A stretch of 64,000 nucleotides of DNA from Bin87 sp965222895 (GTDB lineage: Bacteria > Chloroflexota > Dehalococcoidia > Lucifugimonadales > UBA3495). Shown here one piece after another: positions 48,791 through 57,461 of this stretch (its first letter is position 1; each line of letters begins with the position of its first letter). The DNA lies in assembly GCA_965222895.1 (NCBI GenBank), contig CBDCVB010000001.1, forward strand, positions 620,001 through 684,000. The letters run 5' to 3'. The translations under genes and the position numbers were made by a program. The notes below the pieces were generated by a model. That model saw nothing but the letters and a program-made list of their open reading frames with translations, was not told the origin of the DNA and did no database searches.

Positions 48791-49624
48791 GTGTCGCAAG
48801 TTTCTCCCGCCAACCGTCTACCCCAGTCGCGCAGCGGCAACACTGCTTTGTCCGTGTGCGAGACGGCAGCTCGCCGCGCCGGTGAACTGGCCGCGTCGCG
48901 TTTTCGCACCGAAAAGGAGATTAATTTCAAAGGGCGGGCCAACGTGGTAACCGATGTTGACCTGGCCTGCGAGCGGTTAATACTGGATTACGTGGGCGAG
49001 GAATTCCCCGATTTCGGCGTGTTGTCCGAGGAATCCGCTCCCGTGCCCGGCGCCTCGCCCTACACTTGGGTAGTTGACCCCATCGACGGCACCCGCAACT
49101 TCGCTGATGGTATTCCCCATTTCTGCGTGGTGGTAGCCATCGCCGATGGCAATACAGTAGTCGCCGGCGCCACCTATGACCCGATGCGCGATGAGCTATT
49201 CGCCGCCCAACGGGGGCATGGCGCAACACTGAACGGAGAACCCATCTCGGTATCCGACCGCACCGACATCGGCGAGGCGGTGCTCGGCTTCGACCTCGGC
49301 TACAACTTCGAGCAGGCCGGCAAGCTGCTGGAGATGGCGAGCAGCATCTGGCCCAGGACGCAGAGTTACCGCCTGATGGGTTCCAGCGCGCTAAGCATCG
49401 CCTACACCGCCTGTGGGCGCATCGACCTGTACTTCCACCACAGCCTCTCGCCCTGGGACATCGCGTCGGGCATCCTGCTGGCACAAGAGGCCGGCGGGCA
49501 GGTGCTGGATCGGGCAACGCTGGAGGATGCTACGCTGTTTTCGCCGGGGCTGATTATTTCCAACCCGACGCTGGTGGGCCAGTTTCTGGCGTTGACCGAA
49601 GGCGCGGCGTGGCGGCGGATGTAG
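48791..49624 (+). CDS. Inositol monophosphatase family protein
   Basis: Mg-dependent sugar- or inositol-phosphate phosphatase (IMPase/FBPase superfamily). Metal-binding motifs are all present: FGVLSEESAP (Glu), VVDPIDGTRNFADGIP (Asp-Pro-Ile-Asp-Gly-Thr) and HHSLSPWDIASGILLAQEAG (Trp-Asp). The GTG at 48791 with AGGAGG nine bases before gives 277 residues, the normal size. An upstream ATG would add a non-homologous 53-residue extension. Confidence 0.88.
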   Translation: MSQVSPANRLPQSRSGNTALSVCETAARRAGELAASRFRTEKEINFKGRANVVTDVDLACERLILDYVGEEFPDFGVLSEESAPVPGASPYTWVVDPIDGTRNFADGIPHFCVVVAIADGNTVVAGATYDPMRDELFAAQRGHGATLNGEPISVSDRTDIGEAVLGFDLGYNFEQAGKLLEMASSIWPRTQSYRLMGSSALSIAYTACGRIDLYFHHSLSPWDIASGILLAQEAGGQVLDRATLEDATLFSPGLIISNPTLVGQFLALTEGAAWRRM

Positions 49625-49661
49625 AGGGCAAGGCGGTCCGGCAACAACTTGAGCCGTGCAG

Positions 49662-49766
49662 TTACCACCAACCGGATATGGAACCCATCACCACGACAGC
49701 TATGGGAATTGCAATGGCGTAGGAGATCCCTATTATGACCGCTTTGGGATTAATCCGTACCTTCAC
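49662..49766 (-). CDS. Tiny membrane peptide, 34 residues
   Basis: GTG start preceded by GAGGGAGG. The product begins VKVRINPKAVIIGISYAIAI and continues PIAVVVMGSISGWW, a basic start followed by one hydrophobic helix. It overlaps the end of the upstream membrane gene by 17 bases in another frame, the pattern of a coupled small gene. No family recognised. Confidence 0.45.
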   Translation of the reverse strand: MKVRINPKAVIIGISYAIAIPIAVVVMGSISGWW

Positions 49767-50037
49767 GATTGCCTCCCTCGTCGCCCAGAGGAATATTCAA
49801 CCAACGGCTTAAGTGATTGTACCACCACTCGATGAGCGGTGCGGTGGCAAGCAGCGCGGCTGACAAAATCATAACGCTTTCAAGCACCCGGTTTGTAGAG
49901 TCTGCGGCCAGAACCTGTTTGGGCAAGTTGTACGCAGCTAGCAGAATTGCCCCGTTTACAATGGCGGATGTAGTCACCCCAAGTAGCACTGTTAGAAGCC
50001 CATAACGTAGCATTGACCATATTCTTGTCCGAATCAT
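49750..50037 (-). CDS. Small membrane protein, unknown
   Basis: Unrecognised 95-residue protein with two hydrophobic helices (MLRYGLLTVLLGVTTSAIVN and VMILSAALLATAPLIEWWYN) and a hydrophilic C-terminus. Start ATG at 50037 is preferred; AAGGAGA lies rather far (13 bases) upstream. The tiny membrane peptide overlaps its 3' end. It is 54 bases downstream of the CoA transferase on the same strand. Confidence 0.5.
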   Translation of the reverse strand: MIRTRIWSMLRYGLLTVLLGVTTSAIVNGAILLAAYNLPKQVLAADSTNRVLESVMILSAALLATAPLIEWWYNHLSRWLNIPLGDEGGNREGTD

Positions 50038-50090
50038 GAGCCTATGATGTCTCCTTCCGAAATGGCTTGGGTTATTGACCCTGGCATGGG

Positions 50091-51305
50091 TCAAGGAACA
50101 GCCACTACCCCCCCGTCCACCAGCGCATCTACCTCCGCCGTCGTGTAGCCGTGCTCCAGCAGGATGGCCCGCGTGTGTTCGCCCAAACCCGGCGCCCGGT
50201 GCCGTATGCTTCCCGGCGTTGCCGACAGCTTCACCGGCACCCCAATGTTCTGCAACTCTCCCATCTCATCGTCAGTAAGGGTAACCTTCATCTCCCGCGC
50301 CAACACCTGCTCATTGTCATACACCTGCGCCATATCAAAGATTGGCCCGGCAACCACACCGGCAGACTCCAATAACTCCATCCAATAGTCTGTCGAGTGT
50401 TTCACCATAATCCCTTCCAGCAATGCCGCCAGCTCCTCTTCACGGGCCTTGCGGTCGTTGGACTCCCGGTAGCGCGGATCCTCGATGAGCGCGTCCTGCC
50501 CGATGGCGCGGCAATACTGCTCCCACGTCGGTTGCGATGCCGCTCCGATGTTGATGTAGCCGTCGCTGGTGCGCAGCGCCTGGTAGGGCGCGTTGACCCG
50601 GTGCGCAGAACCCAGCGGCCCCGGTATCTCCCCGATCGCAAAATACTCCGCCGACTCCCACACCGTGAACGCTATTCCAGCCTCCAGCAGCGACGCATCC
50701 ACCTGCTGGCCCTGACCCGTCCGCTGGGCGTGGATGTACGCCGCCAGGATGCCAAAAGCCGTGAAACTGCCGGCCCCAATATCGGTGATGGGCACTCCCA
50801 CCTTCGCCGGCGGCTCGCCGGGGAACCCGGTGATACTCATTAACCCGCTCATCCCCTGGGCCACCAGGTCGAACCCGCCCCGATTGCGGTACGGCCCGCT
50901 GCCGCCAAAACCGGAGATGCTGGCATAGACGAGTCGCGGGTTGATCTGCGATAGCTCGTCGTAACCCAACCCCAACCGGTCCATCACCCCGGGACGGAAG
51001 TTCTCCGCCACAATGTCAGCCGTCTCCACCATGCGACGCAACACGCCCTTGCCCTCGTCCGAGCGCAGGTCCAGCGCAATGCTCCGCTTGTTTCGGTTCA
51101 GCGCCAGAAAGCCGGCGGCGAACCCGTTCTCATACCGACTCCCCATGCGCCGCGTGTCGTCCCCGCTGCCCGGCCGCTCGATCTTGATGACGTCGGCCCC
51201 CATGTCGGCCAGCAGCATCGTACACATCGGCCCCGCCATAATCTGGGTCAAGTCCAGCACCTTCACCCCCGCCAACGGCCCAGCCGGAAACTCCTGCTGA
51301 TTCAT
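50091..51305 (-). CDS. CaiB/BaiF-type CoA transferase (family III)
   Basis: Transfers CoA between carboxylic acids. The 404-residue protein starts LAGVKVLDLTQIMAGPMCTM and shows LLADMGADVIKIERPGSGDD, NRNKRSIALDLRSDEGKGVL, NFRPGVMDRLGLGYDELSQI, and GGFDLVAQGMSGLMSITGFP, which holds the catalytic Asp. GAGGAG precedes the ATG. Such genes are abundant in SAR202-type Chloroflexota, but the substrate is unknown. Close neighbours give no hint. Confidence 0.9.
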   Translation of the reverse strand: MNQQEFPAGPLAGVKVLDLTQIMAGPMCTMLLADMGADVIKIERPGSGDDTRRMGSRYENGFAAGFLALNRNKRSIALDLRSDEGKGVLRRMVETADIVAENFRPGVMDRLGLGYDELSQINPRLVYASISGFGGSGPYRNRGGFDLVAQGMSGLMSITGFPGEPPAKVGVPITDIGAGSFTAFGILAAYIHAQRTGQGQQVDASLLEAGIAFTVWESAEYFAIGEIPGPLGSAHRVNAPYQALRTSDGYINIGAASQPTWEQYCRAIGQDALIEDPRYRESNDRKAREEELAALLEGIMVKHSTDYWMELLESAGVVAGPIFDMAQVYDNEQVLAREMKVTLTDDEMGELQNIGVPVKLSATPGSIRHRAPGLGEHTRAILLEHGYTTAEVDALVDGGVVAVP

Positions 51306-51380
51306 AATTAACTCCTCAAGAGAGGCCCCTTTCCTAAAGTGCAAGGGCCTGGTATGTAGGGCGACACGTCCCGAAGAAAA

Positions 51381-51405
51381 CCCCCTCTCCACCAGGAAGA
51401 GGGGG
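51381..51405. repeat. C/G-rich hairpin, dispersed repeat
   Basis: CCCCCTCT and AGAGGGGG pair across a 9-base loop. The GGGGTTGGGGTGAGGGCCG that follows resembles a stretch near 35325-35344. It may be a dispersed repeat; it lies 76 bases before the methyltransferase gene. Confidence 0.5.
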
Positions 51406-51480
51406 TTGGGGTGAGGGCCGTCCCTGTTTGACACCCTCGCTGCCAACCCGGATAATGCGCCATCGGGTCGGAGGCGCGCA

Positions 51481-52353
51481 ATGGGCGACATTATACTGGG
51501 CGACAATCTCGATGTCCTGCGGACCATGCCCGACGGCGAGTTTCAACTCATCTACATCGACCCGCCCTTTAACACTGGCAAAGCCCAGTCCCGCACTCGC
51601 ATTCGCGTCACCCGCGACGACGACGGCGACCGCACGGGATTTCAGGGCCAGCGGTACAAAACCCACGTCCTCGGCTCCAGCGCCTACGCAGACGCATTCG
51701 ACGACTACCTGGCTTTCCTCCGCCCCCGTCTGCAGGAAGCCCACCGCGTGCTGGACGACCAGGGCAGCTTCTTCTTCCACATCGACTACCGGGAAGTCCA
51801 CTACTGTAAGGTGATGCTGGACAAAATCTTCGGCCGCGATTCCTTCATCAACGAAATCATATGGGCCTACGACTACGGCGCCCGCAGCAAAACTCGTTGG
51901 TCAGCCAAGCACGACAACATCCTCTGGTACGCCAAAGACCCCAACCGCTACACCTTCAACTACGATGCCATCGACCGCATACCCTACCTGGCACCCGGGC
52001 TGGTGGGCCCGGAAAAGGCCGCTCGCGGCAAAACCCCCACCGACGTCTGGTGGCACACCATCGTAACCGGCAAGGAAAAAACCGGCTACTCCACCCAGAA
52101 ACCCCTCGACATCATCCAACGCATTGTCCGGGTACATTCGAATCCGGGGGACAGGCTGCTGGATTTCTTCGCCGGCAGCGGCACGTTGGGCGAGGCGGCG
52201 TACCGCGAAGGCCGCAACTTCACCCTCATCGATAACAACCGCGAAGCGACCCAAGTAATGCGCCAGCGCTTGGACTACGTGGGCGTGAATACGTTCGGGA
52301 TTGAAAAAACAGACCTATCGGAAGATTCGGAATCGGCTCCTAGACTACTTTAG
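51481..52353 (+). CDS. Type II DNA methyltransferase (beta class, N6A or N4C)
   Basis: Modification half of a restriction-modification system, methylating an exocyclic amino group with S-adenosylmethionine. The 290-residue protein has motif IV DPPFNTG at 27-33 near the N-terminus, a recognition region in the middle, and motif I (LLDFFAGSGTLGEAAYREGR) near 225-244. IV-before-I order is the beta class. TGYSTQKPLDIIQRIVRVHS is motif X-like. The ATG at 51481 follows GGAGGCGCGCA. The endonuclease starts 8 bases after its stop. The target sequence cannot be predicted here. Confidence 0.9.
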   Translation: MGDIILGDNLDVLRTMPDGEFQLIYIDPPFNTGKAQSRTRIRVTRDDDGDRTGFQGQRYKTHVLGSSAYADAFDDYLAFLRPRLQEAHRVLDDQGSFFFHIDYREVHYCKVMLDKIFGRDSFINEIIWAYDYGARSKTRWSAKHDNILWYAKDPNRYTFNYDAIDRIPYLAPGLVGPEKAARGKTPTDVWWHTIVTGKEKTGYSTQKPLDIIQRIVRVHSNPGDRLLDFFAGSGTLGEAAYREGRNFTLIDNNREATQVMRQRLDYVGVNTFGIEKTDLSEDSESAPRLL

Positions 52354-52360
52354 GAAAAGT

Positions 52361-52912
52361 ATGACAATTCGCATCAACGATCCAGAAGTACAGCACCTTG
52401 CCGCCATTGCAGGCATCTTAGAGCAAGATTATCGGAATGCTGCAACAAATTGGACCCACAGCCCTTTCGGCTGGATCAAAGCGTTACCGTCTCGAAGCGC
52501 TGGAGCGGTGTTTGAGTCTCTTGTAGCCGGGTGGTGCGCAGCAAAAGGATTGGACGTCACGCGGTCGCCTGATAGCGACGCCGATAGGGTCATCTCAGGC
52601 CTACGCACAGAAATAAAAGGCTCGACACTGTGGCGGAATGGTTCTTATAAATTCCAGCAATTGAGAGATCAAAATTACGGTATGGTCGTATGTTTGGGCG
52701 TTAGTCCGTTCGATGCACATTGTTGGGTTATCGAAAAGGACACTGTCATGACGTTGTGGTCAAACGGCACGATAAGTTCACAGCACGGCGGTGCCAGCGG
52801 TAGCGACACTGCTTGGATTACAGTGAATCCCGAACAACCTCCCGATTGGATACGTCCGTTGGGTGGCTCTTTGTCAGCAGGATTCGCACGGATACAAACG
52901 TTGACCCGCTAA
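52361..52912 (+). CDS. Restriction endonuclease, PD-(D/E)XK type
   Basis: Likely cutting partner of the upstream methyltransferase. The 183-residue protein has an ordered nuclease core: Glu52 in GAVFESLVAGWCAAKG, Asp75 in DSDADRVISG, and Glu84-x-Lys86 in LRTEIKGSTLW. This matches the PD-(D/E)XK fold. Codon use is more AT-rich than its neighbours, a sign of transfer. The ATG at 52361 follows AGGAAAAGT, 8 bases after the methyltransferase stop. A longer reading from 52301 would overlap the methyltransferase. Specificity unknown. Confidence 0.75.
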   Translation: MTIRINDPEVQHLAAIAGILEQDYRNAATNWTHSPFGWIKALPSRSAGAVFESLVAGWCAAKGLDVTRSPDSDADRVISGLRTEIKGSTLWRNGSYKFQQLRDQNYGMVVCLGVSPFDAHCWVIEKDTVMTLWSNGTISSQHGGASGSDTAWITVNPEQPPDWIRPLGGSLSAGFARIQTLTR

Positions 52913-52974
52913 ATTTGGCACAAATAGTTGATCCCCTGACTCTATGGATACCCGACAATAAGGAGTGCCACCCA

Positions 52975-54432
52975 TTGGCCAATACTAAAAATACCAAGCA
53001 GGACGCCGATTTCATCTTCCACGAACTGACCCGCTCCATCTGCCCCGAGTGCAAAACCGTCATCGACGCCCAGGTCATTATTCGCGACAACAAGGTCTAT
53101 ATGCGCAAGCGGTGCCCGGCCCACGGCTGGTTTGAGGGCATTATCAGTTCTGATGCCGAAATGTACGTCGGCAGCATTCGCTTCAACAAGCCCGGCACCA
53201 TTCCCCTGGATTTCAGCACCGAGGTAAAAGATGGCTGCCCGCTGGATTGCGGCCTCTGCCCCGAGCACAAACAGCACATTTGCCTCGGCCTCATCGAGGT
53301 GAACACCGCCTGCAACCTCAACTGCCCCGTGTGTTTCGCCAACGCCGGCATCGGATACAACCTGACTCTGGAGCAGGTGGAGTCCATGCTCGACCGCTTT
53401 GTCGAAATTGAGGGCGACCCGGAAGTCATCCAGTTCAGCGGCGGCGAACCGACCATCCACCCCCAGCTGCCCGCAATGATCCAGGCCGCCAAGGACCGGG
53501 GCATCCGCCAGGTGATGATTAACACCAACGGTGTGCGGCTGGCCAAAGATGACAAGTTCCTCGCCCAAATGTCCGCCCTGGACCCGGTGGTCTACTTCCA
53601 GTTCGACGGCCTGCGCGAGGAGACCTATCTGACCATTCGCGGCGAACCCCTCCTCGACACCAAAATGCTGGCCCTCGACCGCCTGGCCGACGCCGGTATG
53701 TCCGCCGTTCTGGTCGCCGCCATCGAACGCGGCGTCAACACCGACGAGGTGGGCGCCATCGTCGAGTTTGGCCTGGAACACCCCGCGGTTCGGGGCGTCG
53801 TGTTCCAGCCCGTAACCCACGTGGGCCGACACATCCCGTTCGACCCCATGACCCGCGTAACCATCCCCGACATCATCCACGGCATCGTTGACCAGACCGC
53901 CGGCCGCTTCGTCCTGGAGGATTTCGTCCCCGTACCCTGCTGCTTCCCGACGTGCCAGGTAAACTCCTACATCTTCGTCGACGGCGACACTATCACACCT
54001 TTGCCCCGCCTTCTGGACATCGACCAGTATCTGGACTACATCACCAACCGCGCGCTACCCAAAGCGCCCGACGCCGCGGTGATACAGGAAGCCCTGGAAG
54101 GCTTGTGGTCGGCCTCCGCAGTGGCCGGCTCCGCCAAAACTGCCAGCCAGTTCGAGTGCGCCTGTGGGCCCGGCCTCGACCTGCCCTACGAGATGAACCA
54201 TCTCAAAGACCACGTCTTCCAAATTGCCATCAAAGACTTCCTCGACGCCTACACTTTCAACGTGAAGCAGGTTATGAAGTGCTGTGTCGGCATCCTCACC
54301 CCCGACGGCCGCGCCATCCCCTTCTGTGCGTACAACTCGGTGGGCTACCGGGAGCAAATCCGCGACCAGCTAACTCTGGAGCAGGGGCGACAGAAAATCA
54401 GCCTGGCCACACCTCGATCTGCAACCGAATAA
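52975..54432 (+). CDS. Radical SAM protein, Tes/Mss-like (MJ0619 family)
   Basis: Radical S-adenosylmethionine enzyme. The family includes archaeal tetraether synthase Tes, bacterial membrane-spanning lipid synthases, and MJ0619, also reported to methylate a pterin. The 485-residue protein has an N-terminal Cys cluster (SICPECKTVIDAQVIIRD, KRCPAHGWFEG), a family signature DGCPLDCGLCPEHKQHICLG and the SAM-cluster motif CNLNCPVC (Cys113, 117, 120). FSGGEPTIHPQL is the GGEP SAM-binding strand, and more Cys clusters follow (VPCCFPTCQVN, FECACGPG, KCCVGIL), enough for several iron-sulfur centres. The TTG start at 52975 has AAGGAG nine bases before and sits just after the endonuclease. A methyltransferase and a PlsY-type gene follow, so lipid work is plausible but inferred. 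Confidence 0.85.
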   Translation: MANTKNTKQDADFIFHELTRSICPECKTVIDAQVIIRDNKVYMRKRCPAHGWFEGIISSDAEMYVGSIRFNKPGTIPLDFSTEVKDGCPLDCGLCPEHKQHICLGLIEVNTACNLNCPVCFANAGIGYNLTLEQVESMLDRFVEIEGDPEVIQFSGGEPTIHPQLPAMIQAAKDRGIRQVMINTNGVRLAKDDKFLAQMSALDPVVYFQFDGLREETYLTIRGEPLLDTKMLALDRLADAGMSAVLVAAIERGVNTDEVGAIVEFGLEHPAVRGVVFQPVTHVGRHIPFDPMTRVTIPDIIHGIVDQTAGRFVLEDFVPVPCCFPTCQVNSYIFVDGDTITPLPRLLDIDQYLDYITNRALPKAPDAAVIQEALEGLWSASAVAGSAKTASQFECACGPGLDLPYEMNHLKDHVFQIAIKDFLDAYTFNVKQVMKCCVGILTPDGRAIPFCAYNSVGYREQIRDQLTLEQGRQKISLATPRSATE

Positions 54433-54514
54433 TTGGGTAGGGGCGAATAATTCCTCGCCTTTACGTTTGCCACGCCAGCGTCAAAATATCAAATCCTGCT
54501 CATCCTGTACATCC

Positions 54515-55330
54515 ATGCTAAAACCGGAACTCGACGCCCACGCCGCCAAAATCTGCTGCGCCGACCTCTATTCGTCGGAGTTGGCTCGCCTCATTCTGGG
54601 CGATAGCCTCCATCCCGGAGGGTTGCGCGTAACCAACCGCCTGGGCCGCATCATGGGTCTGCGGCCTGGTTGGCGCGTCCTTGACCTGGCCTGCGGGATG
54701 GGCGCCAGCGCAGCGGCGGTGTCGAGGGTGTTTCATTGCCACGTAACCGGACTGGAGTTGGGCGCTGACGCAGTGGCAACCTCCCGACGCCGCGCCCTGG
54801 AACAACCCGTGCCCGCCGATGTGTGCTTCGTGCGCGGCGACGCCGAATCGCCGCCGTTTCGCTCCGCCGCCTTCGATGCGGTAATTATTGAGTGCGCCAC
54901 CAGCCTGTTCATCAACAAACCCGAGGCCATCCGGGAGGTCAGCCGGTTGCTGCGACCCGGCGGTGTGCTCGGTTTGTCCGACGTAACCGTCGAACCCGGT
55001 AGCCTGCCGCCGGAGCTGAACAGCGCCGTGGGCATGATGCTGTGCCTCACCAATGCCCTCCCGTCAGACGGTTACCAATCCCTGCTGGAACACGCCGGTT
55101 TCATCATGACGGGACGTGAGGATGTTTCGGACGAAATCTCCGCTTTGCTGTCGGAGTTGCGCAGCAAACTGGTACTGTGGCAAACCTTCGCCGGACCTGC
55201 CTACGGGCCTGCATCGGGCTTCGCCGACGACTTGGCCGCTGCCGCGCCCGATTTGATCGATCGCGTCGGCAATCTGGTGCGGCGAGGCCAAATCGGTTAC
55301 TGGTTATACGCAGCCCGCAAACGCGAATGA
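54515..55330 (+). CDS. Class I SAM-dependent methyltransferase
   Basis: 271-residue protein with a Rossmann-type methyltransferase fold: VLDLACGMGASAAAVSRVF (motif I), VTGLELGADAVATSRRRALE, FVRGDAESPPFRSAAFDAVI (motif II-like), ECATSLFINKPEAIREVSRL and LRPGGVLGLSDVTVEPG. An N-terminal block AKICCADLYSSELARLILGD carries a Cys pair of unknown use. The ATG at 54515 is my choice; the ribosome site is poor. It follows the radical SAM gene by 82 bases and precedes the PlsY-type gene. The substrate is not known. Confidence 0.8.
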   Translation: MLKPELDAHAAKICCADLYSSELARLILGDSLHPGGLRVTNRLGRIMGLRPGWRVLDLACGMGASAAAVSRVFHCHVTGLELGADAVATSRRRALEQPVPADVCFVRGDAESPPFRSAAFDAVIIECATSLFINKPEAIREVSRLLRPGGVLGLSDVTVEPGSLPPELNSAVGMMLCLTNALPSDGYQSLLEHAGFIMTGREDVSDEISALLSELRSKLVLWQTFAGPAYGPASGFADDLAAAAPDLIDRVGNLVRRGQIGYWLYAARKRE

Positions 55331-55427
55331 CTCAAACCAACCGGGCGCACAACCGGGCCCGCCAACGGCCCAGCGCCATCACCTGCCTATGCTATGATAA
55401 TATCGCTTACCGTAATAAATCATCCTT

Positions 55428-56186
55428 ATGATATTAGAAGAAATCGCTAGCCTGGCGCCCCGCTTGTTCGCGGCGATTCTGGTCGGCTATCTCTTGGGCG
55501 GCATCCCGTTCGCTTACCTGGTGGCGCGACTCAAGGGCGTGGACATCTTCGCCACCGGAAGCCGCCGGGCTGGCACCGCCAACGTTTTTTGGCACGTGGG
55601 CCGCTACCGTGGGATGCTGGTGTTCGCCGGCGATGTAATCAAAGGCTCCGTCGCTGTTATGATTGCCAAGTTTATCGCTGGCCCCGAGTTGATTGGTGGC
55701 CCCGAGTTGATTGGTATGTTGGCCGGCGTGGCAGCCATCGCCGGGCATTGGAAGAGCGTATTCACCGGCTTCCGGGGGGGCGATGGAATGGTTGTGCTGG
55801 TAGGCGTATCGTTCGCTTACCTGGACTGGTACATGCTGGTCGGCGTCGCTGTGGGTTTCGCGTCGGTACTGGTGTTCCGGCGCTCCCCTTTCCGCTCGTC
55901 GGTCGGCATCTTCCTCGGGTTCGGTACCATGCTGGCCTTCAACACGCTCCGCGGTATCGATTGGCCCGTGATGCTGGGATTGACCGCACTGGCAATGGTG
56001 GTGATTACCCACAACGTTTTGACCAACGCCGACCACGTACCCACTGCGGAGACCACGATGCAGGTTGGCGAATTGCTGATCGAAGACACCCCGGCAATCC
56101 TCACCGAAGCAGCCCGCCTCAGCGAAGAGGCCATTCTCAGGCAGGTAATTGATGCCGACGAAGAGGAAGGCGAAACCGCCGTTTAG
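55428..56186 (+). CDS. plsY: PlsY-family glycerol-3-phosphate acyltransferase
   Basis: Integral membrane acyltransferase making lysophosphatidate from acyl phosphate. The 252-residue protein shows LLGGIPFAYLVARLKGVDIF, the substrate motif TGSRRAGTANVFWHVG at 43-58, and HWKSVFTGFRGGDGMVVLVG. The last motif normally reads GGKG; here it is GGDG, an unusual change in a conserved loop. An 18-base tandem duplication adds a GPELIG copy near residue 84. Several membrane helices follow, and a C-terminal acidic tail (ADEEEGE) is atypical. Third gene after the radical SAM and methyltransferase genes on the same strand. Confidence 0.8.
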   Translation: MILEEIASLAPRLFAAILVGYLLGGIPFAYLVARLKGVDIFATGSRRAGTANVFWHVGRYRGMLVFAGDVIKGSVAVMIAKFIAGPELIGGPELIGMLAGVAAIAGHWKSVFTGFRGGDGMVVLVGVSFAYLDWYMLVGVAVGFASVLVFRRSPFRSSVGIFLGFGTMLAFNTLRGIDWPVMLGLTALAMVVITHNVLTNADHVPTAETTMQVGELLIEDTPAILTEAARLSEEAILRQVIDADEEEGETAV

Positions 56187-56201
56187 CCCGTTCCCGATGC
56201 G

Positions 56202-57386
56202 CTACGACTGCTGCCGGTTCTCCTTCATCCTGGTCAAATCCAGCACCCATCCCAGCGTTTCGTCCGACTCGGCCTCGGCATATAGCCCAGGCTGCAACCT
56301 GACGGCCTCCACCAGCTGACTGGCACATCGCTCGATGTCGCCCCGGTCGGCGTACAACCGCGCCGCATTGTAGTAAGCGACGGCAAACTCAGGCAGCGCC
56401 TCCTGCGCCGCCAGATAGTCGGCCAGCGCCTCGTCCAGATTGCCCAGCGTTTCCTGCGCGGCGCCCCGATTGCTCAGCACCTCGGCAAAATCAGGCTGCA
56501 GGTCCAGCGCCGAGTCGTAGTCGGCAACTGCGTCCTGGTATTGACCAACCGCATCGTAAGCCAGTCCCCGGTTGTTCAGGGCTTCCACGTCATCGGGCCG
56601 TAGCGCAATGGCGGCGGTGTATTCGGCGATGGCTTCCCGATGCCGTCCCAGCCGAAAGCAGGTTCGCGCCCGGTTGAACCGGGCATCAGCGTTGTCGGGA
56701 TTGCTCTCCAGCGCACGGTCAAAATCGGCGATGGCCGCCGCTGGGTCGCCCAGTTCCTCCCACGCCACGCCCCGGTTCAGGTAGGCATTGGATAGATCCG
56801 GTCGCAGGGCCAACGTCTCATCAAACGCCCGCACCGCCTCCTGATAACGCCCCAAGTTGGTCAACACGATGCCCCGATTGTAGTACGCCTGCAGAAACTC
56901 GGGATCCAGCCTCACTGCGGTGGCGTAATCCTCCAGCGCACCCTCGGCGTCCCCCGTGTCGTCCCGCGCGTTGCCGCGCTGGTAGTACGCCGGTGCGTAG
57001 GCATCGTCCAGCGCCAACGCCGTGGTGAAAGCTTTGCCGGCTTCGTCCGGGCGCCGCCGCCGCAAACACGTAACTCCCAGGTTGAACTGAACGGCAAAGT
57101 CGTTCGGGCGGGCGCCGGCCAGCGCCTGATACACCGCCAGCGCCTCCGGATACCGACCGATGGCAAAGCAGCCGTTCCCAAATATCAGGCTACTCGGGCT
57201 GCGACCGGACGGCAAACCCTCGTCCACGGCCACCAGTTCGTCGAGGACCGCGGCTACGGCGGCTGCATCCTCGCCCTGCAGACGGCCACCCCGGGGTCGC
57301 GGGGTGAGTACACCCGTCCCCAGATCATGCCACTCCAGCAATTCAGCCAGCCGGCGCAGCAGTTCGTCAACGGTATTGGTAGACAT
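56202..57386 (-). CDS. Tetratricopeptide-repeat protein
   Basis: 394-residue protein consisting mainly of about ten TPR units (YPEALAVYQALAGARPNDFA, PAYYQRGNARDDTGDAEGAL, QAYYNRGIVLTNLGRYQEAV, NAYLNRGVAWEELGDPAAAI, EALNNRGLAYDAVGQYQDAV). Such repeats make protein-protein scaffolds. No catalytic domain or signal peptide is seen. The start is taken at the ATG of MSTNTVDELLRRLAE. It converges with the PlsY-type gene; the partner is unknown. Confidence 0.85.
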   Translation of the reverse strand: MSTNTVDELLRRLAELLEWHDLGTGVLTPRPRGGRLQGEDAAAVAAVLDELVAVDEGLPSGRSPSSLIFGNGCFAIGRYPEALAVYQALAGARPNDFAVQFNLGVTCLRRRRPDEAGKAFTTALALDDAYAPAYYQRGNARDDTGDAEGALEDYATAVRLDPEFLQAYYNRGIVLTNLGRYQEAVRAFDETLALRPDLSNAYLNRGVAWEELGDPAAAIADFDRALESNPDNADARFNRARTCFRLGRHREAIAEYTAAIALRPDDVEALNNRGLAYDAVGQYQDAVADYDSALDLQPDFAEVLSNRGAAQETLGNLDEALADYLAAQEALPEFAVAYYNAARLYADRGDIERCASQLVEAVRLQPGLYAEAESDETLGWVLDLTRMKENRQQS

Positions 57387-57461
57387 GGCAGCAACGCCCA
57401 CAGTTACAGTGCGGGCAGTTTCCCCGCGGCAGGCCGGCGAATTACCCGCGGCTTACTCGGG

